Shown one piece after another: positions 53,581 through 60,627 of a stretch of 64,000 nucleotides of DNA; positions within the stretch are counted from its first letter, which is position 1, and every line of letters begins with the position of its first letter. The notes under the pieces were generated by a model, which ran no database searches, was not told where the DNA came from, and saw only the letters and a program-made list of their open reading frames with translations. The stretch is taken from the NCBI RefSeq assembly GCF_002285795.1, contig NZ_CP022961.1:4716001-4780000 (forward strand). Direction: 5' to 3'. This stretch comes from Plantactinospora sp. KBS50 (GTDB lineage: Bacteria; Actinomycetota; Actinomycetes; Mycobacteriales; Micromonosporaceae). Made by a program: the position numbers and the translations under genes.

Positions 53581-54203
53581 CAAGCCGCCCGACGCCCCGC
53601 CGATCGATCGACATAGTCCGCGAAATCAGCGGCGTCACGCGCCGCATCCGCGCTGACTGACGGGTAGAAGGCGGCAACCTGCTCCGGCTCGACGCCGTCG
53701 CGGACCAGATCCGCGACGACTTCGAACGGCACGCGGGTGCCCTCGACCACGGGATGCCCACCACGAATCTCGGGATCCACGGAGATCCTCTCACGCGGAT
53801 GCAGGAGGTCCGGCACCTGAATGTCCCCCACGGGAAACGACTGAAGTACGTCGCCAAGCTTGACCACCGTCAGGGACTGGCCCGGTTTCTCAACGAGATC
53901 GACAGCCCCCTCGTCCTGGACCAGCGCGATGCTCCGCTTACCCTGCGCGACGAGCCGGTATGACGACAGATGCTCCGTCTCGCCGATGTCCTTCAGAGTT
54001 CGGACCGCCTTGCGAATGCTTTGCAGGGAGCGATCGCCACGAAGATAGGCGAACGTTCGGAGCGCCACGAGATCCCTGAAGGAGTAGAGGACAGGGCGCG
54101 ACGCAGACGTCTCCGGCACGAGGGCGCGGGTGCGGCGCCAGTAGGAGAGCTGTCGTACGGTGGCGCCGGACAGCGCGGCTGCGACCCGGGGTTCGTAGGC
54201 CAA
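53580..54203 (-). CDS. MerR-like HTH plus DUF433 antitoxin-type protein
   Basis: This 207-residue protein joins a MerR-like winged helix (about 8-60: GATVRQLSYWRRTRALVPET then PVLYSFRDLVALRTFAYLR) to a C-terminal DUF433 domain (about 137-200: RISVDPEIRGGHPVVEGTRV then PFEVVADLVRDGVEPEQVAA). DUF433 proteins pair with PIN-like toxins as antitoxins, and here the fused HTH would give autoregulation. The start appears to be TTG 54203 with GGGAGGAG about 8 nt upstream. It is the first gene of the pair with the toxin-like protein. Confidence 0.75.
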   Translation of the reverse strand: MAYEPRVAAALSGATVRQLSYWRRTRALVPETSASRPVLYSFRDLVALRTFAYLRGDRSLQSIRKAVRTLKDIGETEHLSSYRLVAQGKRSIALVQDEGAVDLVEKPGQSLTVVKLGDVLQSFPVGDIQVPDLLHPRERISVDPEIRGGHPVVEGTRVPFEVVADLVRDGVEPEQVAAFYPSVSADAARDAADFADYVDRSAGRRAA

Positions 54204-54456
54204 CGTCCCGCTCCTCCCTGTCGACGGCCGGACAACTCAGCTATCAGCAGCATAGGGGCGTCTCACCTGAGTGCGGCGCCCCGGCGCGCTCCGAACGGCG
54301 ACCCAACGTGAAGGTTTCGACCGGGCAACGGCTGCGTTCAGCGATACGCCGGTCGACCGCCGGCCCGCCCCGGTACGAACGGCGGCGCCGCCGACGGACC
54401 TGCGAGGGCCTCGCATCGCCCCACCGTCCGCTGGTCAGGAGCGGTATGATTTCCAT
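54204..54456. other. Divergent spacer between two TA-like modules
   Basis: This 253-bp region has a minus-strand TATGCT box at 54249-54254 that could drive the HTH-DUF433 gene and the plus-strand leaderless box at 54445-54450. No other gene is supported. Confidence 0.4.
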
Positions 54457-54460
54457 ATGG
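54445..54460 (+). promoter_or_regulatory. Leaderless promoter and palindrome at the antitoxin start
   Basis: TATGAT at 54445-54450 is 6 nt before the ATG at 54457. The 8-bp palindrome CCATATGG (54453-54460) overlaps the start codon and may be an autoregulatory half-site of the ribbon-helix-helix protein. Confidence 0.5.
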
Positions 54461-54660
54461 TCACCACGGTCAATCTGCCCGACGATCTGCACGAGCGTCT
54501 GAAGCAGCTCGCCGAACATGAGCGTCGGTCCATGAATGCCACCATCGTCGTCGCCGTGGAGGAGTACGTCTCCGCGCACAGCCGACGGGACCGGGTCCGC
54601 GACCTCGCCCGTGAGGTCTCGGAACGGGACGCCGAGTTGCTGAGACGACTGGCCGAATGA
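54457..54660 (+). CDS. Ribbon-helix-helix antitoxin
   Basis: This 67-residue protein opens MVTTVNLPDDLHERLKQLAE then HERRSMNATIVVAVEEYVSA, the beta strand plus two helices of Arc/CopG-type antitoxins. The tail SRRDRVRDLAREVSERDAEL is a charged helix that would bind the toxin. It should repress its own promoter as a dimer. The stop overlaps the start of the Doc remnant (ATGA). The start follows a TATGAT box by 6 nt (leaderless). Confidence 0.85.
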   Translation: MVTTVNLPDDLHERLKQLAEHERRSMNATIVVAVEEYVSAHSRRDRVRDLAREVSERDAELLRRLAE

Positions 54661-54842
54661 CCGTCTACCTCGAGGTCGACGACCTCGTGGAGATCGCCGC
54701 CGTCATCCTGAGGACAACCCCACCGATCAGGGATGCCGGCCTGCTGGCCGCCGCCGCCGCGCGCCCCTCCACCGTCGCGTTCGACACGGAGGTTTATCCG
54801 GACGTCTGGAGCAAGGCCGCCGCACTGATGCACTCGGTCTGA
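54657..54842 (+). pseudogene. Truncated Doc (Fic-family) toxin remnant
   Basis: The 61 residues MTVYLEVDDLVEIAAVILRT then [20 protein letters not shown] and VYPDVWSKAAALMHSV match the first half of Doc (death-on-curing) toxins, which continue directly after LLHSL with the catalytic HPFxDGNKR loop. Here a stop codon follows and none of the three frames downstream encodes that loop; instead there is an inverted repeat and tandem repeats. The catalytic half has therefore been lost. The antitoxin gene upstream looks intact. A short product could still be made, but AMP- or phospho-transfer activity is not expected. Confidence 0.8.
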
Positions 54843-54869
54843 GATTCCGCCGACCCCAGCCCACCGCAC

Positions 54870-54941
54870 GGGTTTCCGGCGGACCCGCCCACGACGGGGT
54901 CAAGCCTGACCGCCCAGAGTGGGCGGGTCCGCCGGAAACCC
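54870..54941. terminator. Perfect 23-bp inverted repeat between doc remnant and leuS
   Basis: The arms at 54870-54892 and 54919-54941 are exact reverse complements with a 26-nt loop. Both arms contain GGTTTCCGGCGG or its complement, the same core as the tandem repeats that follow. It probably terminates both convergent transcripts. Confidence 0.65.
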
Positions 54942-55006
54942 AACCCCAGACCGCCGGAAACCCAACCCCAGACCGCCGGAAACCCCAACCAAGACCGCCG
55001 GAACCC
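54931..55006. repeat. 22-bp tandem repeat abutting the leuS stop, 3.4 copies
   Basis: Units begin at 54931, 54953, 54975 and 54997 with the consensus GCCGGAAACCCAACCCCAGA plus CC. The array ends 1 bp before the leuS stop codon. Confidence 0.8.
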
Positions 55007-55007
55007 G

Positions 55008-57848
55008 TCAGGCGACCACCGAGACCATCCGCCCCGGCACCACGATGACCTTGCGCGGTTCGCGACCGCCCAGTTGCTCGGCCACGGCCGCCAGCGCGGC
55101 GCCGCGCACGGTCTCCTCGGCGGCGTCGGCCGGCACCTCCACCCGGCCCCGGACCTTGCCGTTGACCTGCACCGGGTAGGTCACGGTCGGCGCGGCCAGC
55201 AGGGCCGGGTCGGCCACCGGGAAGTCGGCGAAGGTCAGCGACTCGGCGTGCCCCAGCCGCTGCCACAGTTCCTCGGCGATGTGCGGGGCGAACGGCGCCA
55301 GCATCAGCACCAGCGGCTCGGCCACCTCGCGCGGGGTGGCCGGCAGCCGGGTCAGCGCGTTGGTCAGCTCGATCAGTTTGGCGATCGCGGTGTTGAAGCG
55401 CAGCCCGGCCAGGTCGGTGCGGACCCCGTCGATCGTACGGGCCAGCAGCCGGCGGGTCGGCTCGTCGGCCGGGGTGTCCAGCACCGTGCAGTCGCCGGTC
55501 CGCTCGTCCACCACCGCCCGCCAGACCCGTTGCAGGAACCGGTGCGAGCCGACCACCGCCCGGGTCTCCCACGGCCGGGACACCTCCAGCGGACCCATCG
55601 ACATCTCGTAGACCCGGAACGTGTCCGCGCCGTACCGCTCGCACATCTCGTCCGGGGTGACCACGTTCCGCAGCGACTTGCCCATCTTGCCGTACTCGCG
55701 CCGGACCTCGATCTCGCCGTGGAAGTACCGGCCGTCGACCTCGACCACCTCTTCGGCCGGCACGTAGGCGCCGCGCGGATCGGTGTAGGCGTAGGCCTGG
55801 ATGTAGCCCTGGTTGAACAGCCGGCGGTACGGCTCGAACGACGACACGTGGCCCAGGTCGTACAGGATCTTCTGCCAGAACCGGGCGTACAGCAGGTGCA
55901 GCACCGCGTGCTCGACGCCACCCACGTACAGGTCGGTGCCGCCGCAGTCGCCCTCGCCGCGCGGCCCCATCCAGTAGCGTTCGTTGGCCGGGTCGACGAA
56001 CGTTTCGGTGTTCGTCGGGTCCAGGTAGCGCATCTCGTACCAGCAGGAGCCGGCCCACTGCGGCATGGTGTTGGTCTCGCGGGTGTAGGTCTTCGGACCG
56101 TCCCCCAGGTCCAGTTCGACCTCCACCCAGTCCTTGCGGCGCGACAGCGGGGTCTCCGGCTGCGAGTCGGCGTCCTCCGGGTCGTAGGTGCGCGGCGAGA
56201 AGTCGTCGACGTCGGGCAGTTCGACCGGCAGCATCGACTCGGGCAGCGCCACCGGCAGGCCGGTCTCGTCGTAGACGACCGGGAACGGCTCGCCCCAGTA
56301 CCGCTGCCGGCTGAACAGCCAGTCCCGCAGCCGGTAGGTGACGGCGCCGTGGCCGTGCCCGGCCTCCTCCAGCCAGGCGATGGTGCGCGCCTTGGCCTCG
56401 GTCACCCCCAGCCCGTCCAGCACCAGGCCGCGTTCGGGCGCCGCGCTGTTGACCGCCGGACCCTCCCCGGTGTACGCCGTGCCGGCGAAGCCCTCCGGCG
56501 GCTGCACGGTACGCACGATCGGCAGCTCGAAGACCTCGGCGAACTCCCAGTCCCGCTCGTCCTGGCCGGGCACCGCCATGATCGCCCCGGTGCCGTAGCC
56601 GGCCAGCACGTAGTCGGCGACGAAGATCGGGATCCGCTCCCCGTTCACCGGGTTGGTGGCGTACGCGCCGGTGAAGACGCCGGTCTTCTCCCGCGCGTCG
56701 GCCTGCCGCTCGACGTCGCTCTTGGCCGCCGCGGCGGCCCGGTACCCGGCCACCGCCTCGGTGGGCGTGCCGTGCCCGCCGGTCCACGCCGGCCGGGTGC
56801 CGGCCGGCCAGTCGGCCGGGGTCAGCCGGTCCACCAGCTCGTGTTCGGGGGCCAGCACCAGGTAGGTGGCGCCGAAGGCGGTGTCCGGGCGGGTGGTGAA
56901 GACCCGCACCGCACCGGCGTCGGTCGGGAAGTCGATGTGCGCGCCCACCGAGCGACCGATCCAGTTGCGCTGCATCAGCTTGATCGCCTCGGGCCAGTCC
57001 AGCGCGTCCAGGTCCGCCAGCAGCCGGTCGCCGTACGCGGTGATCCGCATCATCCACTGCCGCAGGTTGCGCTTGAAGACCGGGAAGTTGCCCCGCTCGG
57101 AGCGGCCGTCGGCGGTGACCTCCTCGTTGGCCAGCACGGTGCCCAGGCCGGGGCACCAGTTCACCGGCGCCTCGGAGACGTACGCCAGCCGGTACCCGTC
57201 GACGATCCGGCGGCGCTCGACCGGGTCCAGCTCGTCCCACGGGCGCCCGTCCGGCGTCTCCCGGGCGCCGGCGGCGAACTCCCCGATCAGCTCCGCGACC
57301 GGCCGGGCCCGGCCGGCGTCCGGGTCGTACCAGGAGTTGAAGATCTGCAGGAAGATCCACTGGGTCCAGCGGTAGTAGTCCGGGTCCATGGTGGCCACCG
57401 AGCGCCGCTGGTCGTACCCCAGCCCCAGCCGGCTCAGCTGCGCCCGGTAGCGGGCGATGTTGGCCTCGGTGGTCACCCGCGGATGGGTGCCGGTCTGCAC
57501 CGCGTACTGCTCGGCGGGCAGGCCGAACGCGTCGAAGCCCATGGTGTGCAGCACGTTGCGGCCGGCCATCCGCTGGAACCGGGCGAACACGTCGGTGCCG
57601 ATGTAGCCCAGCGGGTGCCCGACGTGCAGCCCGGAACCGGACGGGTACGGGAACATGTCCAGCACGTACAGCTTCTCGGCACCGGCGCGCGGGTGGTCCG
57701 GCTCGGCCAGCGGGCCGGCCGGGTTGGGCGCCCGGAAGGTCTGCTCCCGCCGCCACCGGTCCTGCCAGCGCAGCTCCAGCTCACCGGCCAGTCCGGCGGT
57801 GTACCGGAACGGTGGGATCTCGGCGGTCGGCTCGGCTGCGGACGTCAT
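55008..57848 (-). CDS. leuS: Leucyl-tRNA synthetase
   Basis: LeuRS charges tRNA-Leu. The 946-residue class I synthetase has the HIGH-type motif [20 protein letters not shown] (HVGH at 75-78), an editing CP1 domain with [20 protein letters not shown], and the KMSKS-type loop [16 protein letters not shown] (Lys721-Ser725, KMGKS). A large zinc/leucine-specific region follows [20 protein letters not shown]. The ATG at 57848 follows GAGGTGAAGCG. A leader with a short Leu-rich peptide and an intrinsic terminator lies upstream. Confidence 0.97.
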   Translation of the reverse strand: MTSAAEPTAEIPPFRYTAGLAGELELRWQDRWRREQTFRAPNPAGPLAEPDHPRAGAEKLYVLDMFPYPSGSGLHVGHPLGYIGTDVFARFQRMAGRNVLHTMGFDAFGLPAEQYAVQTGTHPRVTTEANIARYRAQLSRLGLGYDQRRSVATMDPDYYRWTQWIFLQIFNSWYDPDAGRARPVAELIGEFAAGARETPDGRPWDELDPVERRRIVDGYRLAYVSEAPVNWCPGLGTVLANEEVTADGRSERGNFPVFKRNLRQWMMRITAYGDRLLADLDALDWPEAIKLMQRNWIGRSVGAHIDFPTDAGAVRVFTTRPDTAFGATYLVLAPEHELVDRLTPADWPAGTRPAWTGGHGTPTEAVAGYRAAAAAKSDVERQADAREKTGVFTGAYATNPVNGERIPIFVADYVLAGYGTGAIMAVPGQDERDWEFAEVFELPIVRTVQPPEGFAGTAYTGEGPAVNSAAPERGLVLDGLGVTEAKARTIAWLEEAGHGHGAVTYRLRDWLFSRQRYWGEPFPVVYDETGLPVALPESMLPVELPDVDDFSPRTYDPEDADSQPETPLSRRKDWVEVELDLGDGPKTYTRETNTMPQWAGSCWYEMRYLDPTNTETFVDPANERYWMGPRGEGDCGGTDLYVGGVEHAVLHLLYARFWQKILYDLGHVSSFEPYRRLFNQGYIQAYAYTDPRGAYVPAEEVVEVDGRYFHGEIEVRREYGKMGKSLRNVVTPDEMCERYGADTFRVYEMSMGPLEVSRPWETRAVVGSHRFLQRVWRAVVDERTGDCTVLDTPADEPTRRLLARTIDGVRTDLAGLRFNTAIAKLIELTNALTRLPATPREVAEPLVLMLAPFAPHIAEELWQRLGHAESLTFADFPVADPALLAAPTVTYPVQVNGKVRGRVEVPADAAEETVRGAALAAVAEQLGGREPRKVIVVPGRMVSVVA

Positions 57849-57925
57849 CGCTTCACCTCGGGTCGTTCTCGTCGGGGCCGGACGGGGTGGGGTCGCGCGG
57901 ACACGGATCGGGGTTGCGCGGGCAC

Positions 57926-57949
57926 AAAAAAGCCCCTCGCAAGGAGGGG
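57926..57949 (-). terminator. Intrinsic terminator in the leuS leader (attenuator)
   Basis: On the minus strand CCCCTC (57949-57944), loop TTGC plus one base, GAGGGG (57938-57933) and a run of six T (57931-57926). It is the only hairpin in the window with a clear U-tract, and it lies 78 bp before the leuS start rather than after a gene. Confidence 0.75.
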
Positions 57950-57951
57950 TA

Positions 57952-57985
57952 GCCGTGCTGTCGCTGTCTGATGCGTCAGCACGGC
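57952..57985 (-). promoter_or_regulatory. Leader hairpin preceding the leuS attenuator
   Basis: GCCGTGCTG (57985-57977) pairs perfectly with CAGCACGGC (57960-57952) on the minus strand, with a 16-nt loop. The 5' arm overlaps the last codons of the leader peptide, so a ribosome stalled at its Leu codons would mask it. Which alternative stem then forms is not clear from inspection. Confidence 0.6.
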
Positions 57986-58014
57986 TCGCTAAGGAGCAGG
58001 TCAGCCCCGGGCAT
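57976..58014 (-). CDS. leuS leader peptide ([12 protein letters not shown])
   Basis: This 12-residue frame starts at an ATG 6 nt after a TACACT -10 box (58026-58021), so it would be translated leaderlessly. It contains three consecutive Leu codons (CTG CTC CTT) at positions 6-8. The following hairpin and T-tract terminator complete the layout of ribosome-mediated attenuation: shortage of charged tRNA-Leu would stall the ribosome and allow leuS expression. No other role is likely for so short a peptide. Confidence 0.75.
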   Translation of the reverse strand: MPGADLLLSEPC

Positions 58015-58020
58015 GAGGGC

Positions 58021-58026
58021 AGTGTA
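58021..58026 (-). promoter_or_regulatory. -10 box TACACT of the leuS leader transcript
   Basis: TACACT on the minus strand lies 6 nt before the leader peptide ATG. A weak -35-like sequence (ACGACA) lies about 18 bp further upstream. Confidence 0.55.
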
Positions 58027-58258
58027 CCGCCTGCCGCGGCGGGCTGTCGTTGCGGTTACCCATCGCGGTTCCGGCGGCACCGTGCGGTCACCCGGGAGCC
58101 TCGATCATCGGGCGGAGGTCGGCGCACGGCGCCGATGGCGCTAGCCTGAGTCGTGCGGGTAACCGGACATCGGGACCGGAAGCCAACGTCCCGCGAACCT
58201 TGCCGCCGGTCTCGGCAGTCTCAATCAGCACCGCGGCACAGCGACGAGGAGGACCCCG
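58027..58258. other. Divergent spacer between leuS leader and moxR
   Basis: Reading plus, TAGCCT at 58142-58147 could be a -10 box for moxR and GAGGAGGA at 58246-58253 is its ribosome binding site. No gene is seen. Confidence 0.4.
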
Positions 58259-59326
58259 GTGAGACAGCAGACCTGGGACGAGTTGGGGGGCGCCCTGCCC
58301 AACGATGAGTTCCGCGCAGCGAGCGACGCCATCGTGGCCAACATCGAACAGGTCATCGAGGGCAAGACGGCGATCGTCCGGCTGGCGCTCGCCGTCCTGC
58401 TGGCCGAGGGCCACCTGCTGATCGAGGACGTGCCCGGGGTGGGCAAGACCAAGCTGGCCAAGGCGCTGGCCCGGTCGATCGACTGTTCGGTGCGCCGGAT
58501 CCAGTTCACCCCCGACCTGCTGCCCAGCGACGTCACCGGGGTCAGCGTCTTCAACCAGGAGACCCACGACTTCGAGTTCAAGCCCGGCGCCGTGTTCGCC
58601 AACCTGGTGGTCGGGGACGAGATCAACCGCGCCTCCCCGAAGACCCAGTCGGCGCTGCTGGAGTGCATGGAGGAGCGCCAGGTCACGGTCGACGGCGTGA
58701 CCTACGAGCTGCAGACCCCGTTCATGGTGATCGCCACGCAGAACCCGATCGAGATGGAGGGGACGTACCCGCTGCCGGAGGCCCAGCGCGACCGGTTCAC
58801 CGCCCGGGTCGCCATGGGCTACCCGGACCCGGGGGCGGAGCTGGCGATGCTCACCGTGCACGGCGGTGCCGACCCGCTGGGTGCGCTGCGGCCGGTCTCC
58901 GACGCCGCCACCGTGCGCCGGCTGATCGCCACGGTCCGGCAGATCCACGTGGCCGACTCGGTGCAGCAGTACGCCATCGACCTGGTCACCGCCACCCGCG
59001 AGTCGCCCGACCTGCGGCTCGGCGCCTCCCCCCGGGCCACCCTGCAACTGCTGCGCACCGCCCGCGCGGTGGCCGCCCTGGACGGCCGCGACTACGTGCT
59101 GCCGGACGACCTGCAGGCGCTGGCCGTGCCGGTGCTGGCGCACCGGGTCATCCCGAACGCCGACGCGCAACTGGCCCGCCGCACCACCGACGCCGTGGTC
59201 GCCGACCTCGTCCGCCGGCTTCCGGTGCCGCCGGAGCGCCGGCGGTCGCCGTACGACGGCCACCACGACGGCCATCACGGCGGCCCGGACGGGCCGGCCC
59301 GACCGCCGTACAGCCGGGGACGCTGA
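58259..59326 (+). CDS. MoxR-family AAA+ ATPase
   Basis: This 355-residue AAA+ protein has Walker A GVGKTKLAKALA (residues 60-64 for GVGKT), Walker B VVGDEINRASPKTQSALLEC, sensor ATQNPIEMEGTYPLPEAQRD and the Arg-finger region DRFTARVAMGYPDPG. MoxR proteins act as chaperones that mature partner complexes, often with DUF58 and transglutaminase partners as here. The C-terminal 25 residues are His/Asp/Gly-rich. The GTG at 58259 follows GAGGAGGACCCC. The next gene begins 2 bp after its stop. Confidence 0.95.
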   Translation: MRQQTWDELGGALPNDEFRAASDAIVANIEQVIEGKTAIVRLALAVLLAEGHLLIEDVPGVGKTKLAKALARSIDCSVRRIQFTPDLLPSDVTGVSVFNQETHDFEFKPGAVFANLVVGDEINRASPKTQSALLECMEERQVTVDGVTYELQTPFMVIATQNPIEMEGTYPLPEAQRDRFTARVAMGYPDPGAELAMLTVHGGADPLGALRPVSDAATVRRLIATVRQIHVADSVQQYAIDLVTATRESPDLRLGASPRATLQLLRTARAVAALDGRDYVLPDDLQALAVPVLAHRVIPNADAQLARRTTDAVVADLVRRLPVPPERRRSPYDGHHDGHHGGPDGPARPPYSRGR

Positions 59327-59328
59327 CC

Positions 59329-60627
59329 ATGCGGGAGGCGCTGCGCGGCCTGACCACCCGGGGCCGGTCGTTCCTGGCCGCAGCCGCGGCCGCGGCGCTG
59401 TCCGCGCTGATTCTCGGCGAGAAGGACCTGCTCCGGGTGGCGGTGCTGCTGGCCGTGCTGCCGTTGCTGGCGGCGCTGTACGTGGGCCGCAGCCGGTACC
59501 GGCTGGCCTGCACCCGCTCGCTGGAGCCGCACCGGGTGCAGGCGGGCTCCACCTCCCGGGTGGTGCTGCGCCTGCAGAACCTGTCCCGGCTGCCGACCGG
59601 GACCCTGCTGCTGGAGGACCGGCTGCCGTACGCGCTGGGCAGCCGGCCCCGGGTGGTGCTGGAACGCCTCGGCGCCCACCAGGGCAGTTCGGTGGCGTAC
59701 ACGGTGCGGGCCGACGTGCGCGGCCGGTACGAGGTCGGTCCGCTCACCGTGCGCCTCACCGACCCGTTCGGGCTGTGCGAGCTGACCCGGGCCTTCCCCA
59801 GCACCGACCGGCTCACCGTCATCCCGCAGGTGCTGGCGCTGCCGAACGTGCGGGTGGCCGGCGAGTACGCGGGCACGGGCGACAGCCGGGCCCGGTCGGT
59901 GGCCGTGCACGGCGACGACGACGCGGCGACCCGGGAGTACCGGCACGGCGACGACCTGCGCCGGGTGCACTGGAAGTCCACGGCCCGCACCGGCGAGCTG
60001 ATGGTGCGCCGCGAGGAGCAGCCGTGGGAGAGCCGGGCCACCGTGGTGCTGGACACCCGGGCCGCGGCGCACCGCGGCGAGGGACCGACCGCCAGCTTCG
60101 AGTGGGCCGTCTCGGCGGCGGCCAGCATCGCGGTGCACCTGCGCCGCGCCGGCTACAAGATGCGACTGGTCACCGGCCCGGAGGCCGACCTGGACGCCTC
60201 GGACGCCGGCGGCGAAGGGCTGCTGCTGGACCACCTGGCGCAGGTGCGGACCGCGCCGCGGGTCGACCTGGGTCTGCTCGTCGAGCGGGTCCGGCAGCGC
60301 AACCGCGGCGGCCTGGTGGTCGCGGTGCTCGGCACGTGCAGCGCCACCGAGGCGGAGTTGGTGCGCGGCCTGCGGGACAGCGGCGTGGCCTGCATCGGTT
60401 TCCTGATCGACAGCACCACCTGGGTCAACCTGGGCCAGCCGGCCAGGGGTGAGGCCGACGAGGCGCACGAGGCGTCGGCGCTGACCCTGCTGGAGGGCGG
60501 CTGGAAGGTGATCGGGGTGGAGCACGGGATGCTGCTGCCCGGACTGTGGCCGCAGGTTGCCCGGCGGGCGCAGGGATTCGCCCGGCGGGCGGCGATGGCC
60601 GAGACGGTCTCCGGGGGAATGCGATGA
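59329..60627 (+). CDS. DUF58 domain protein
   Basis: This 432-residue protein has two N-terminal membrane helices (about 17-30 and 36-51), an immunoglobulin-like beta region (SLEPHRVQAGSTSRVVLRLQ), and the DUF58 motif REYRHGDDLRRVHWKSTART followed by GELMVRREEQPWE. The C-terminal half is vWA-like (ATVVLDTRAAAH). DUF58 proteins form operons with moxR and a transglutaminase and are thought to work with them at the cell envelope; the biochemical role is unknown. It ends inside the next gene start (ATGA). Confidence 0.92.
   Translation: MREALRGLTTRGRSFLAAAAAAALSALILGEKDLLRVAVLLAVLPLLAALYVGRSRYRLACTRSLEPHRVQAGSTSRVVLRLQNLSRLPTGTLLLEDRLPYALGSRPRVVLERLGAHQGSSVAYTVRADVRGRYEVGPLTVRLTDPFGLCELTRAFPSTDRLTVIPQVLALPNVRVAGEYAGTGDSRARSVAVHGDDDAATREYRHGDDLRRVHWKSTARTGELMVRREEQPWESRATVVLDTRAAAHRGEGPTASFEWAVSAAASIAVHLRRAGYKMRLVTGPEADLDASDAGGEGLLLDHLAQVRTAPRVDLGLLVERVRQRNRGGLVVAVLGTCSATEAELVRGLRDSGVACIGFLIDSTTWVNLGQPARGEADEAHEASALTLLEGGWKVIGVEHGMLLPGLWPQVARRAQGFARRAAMAETVSGGMR

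Noticed and set aside
54931-55006. CRISPR-like array
   Set aside because: The units are contiguous tandem repeats without unique spacers, and there are no cas genes.
57880-58030. T-box riboswitch ahead of leuS
   Set aside because: No T-box sequence, specifier-loop layout or AGTA-like motifs are visible, and a leader peptide with Leu codons explains the terminator better.
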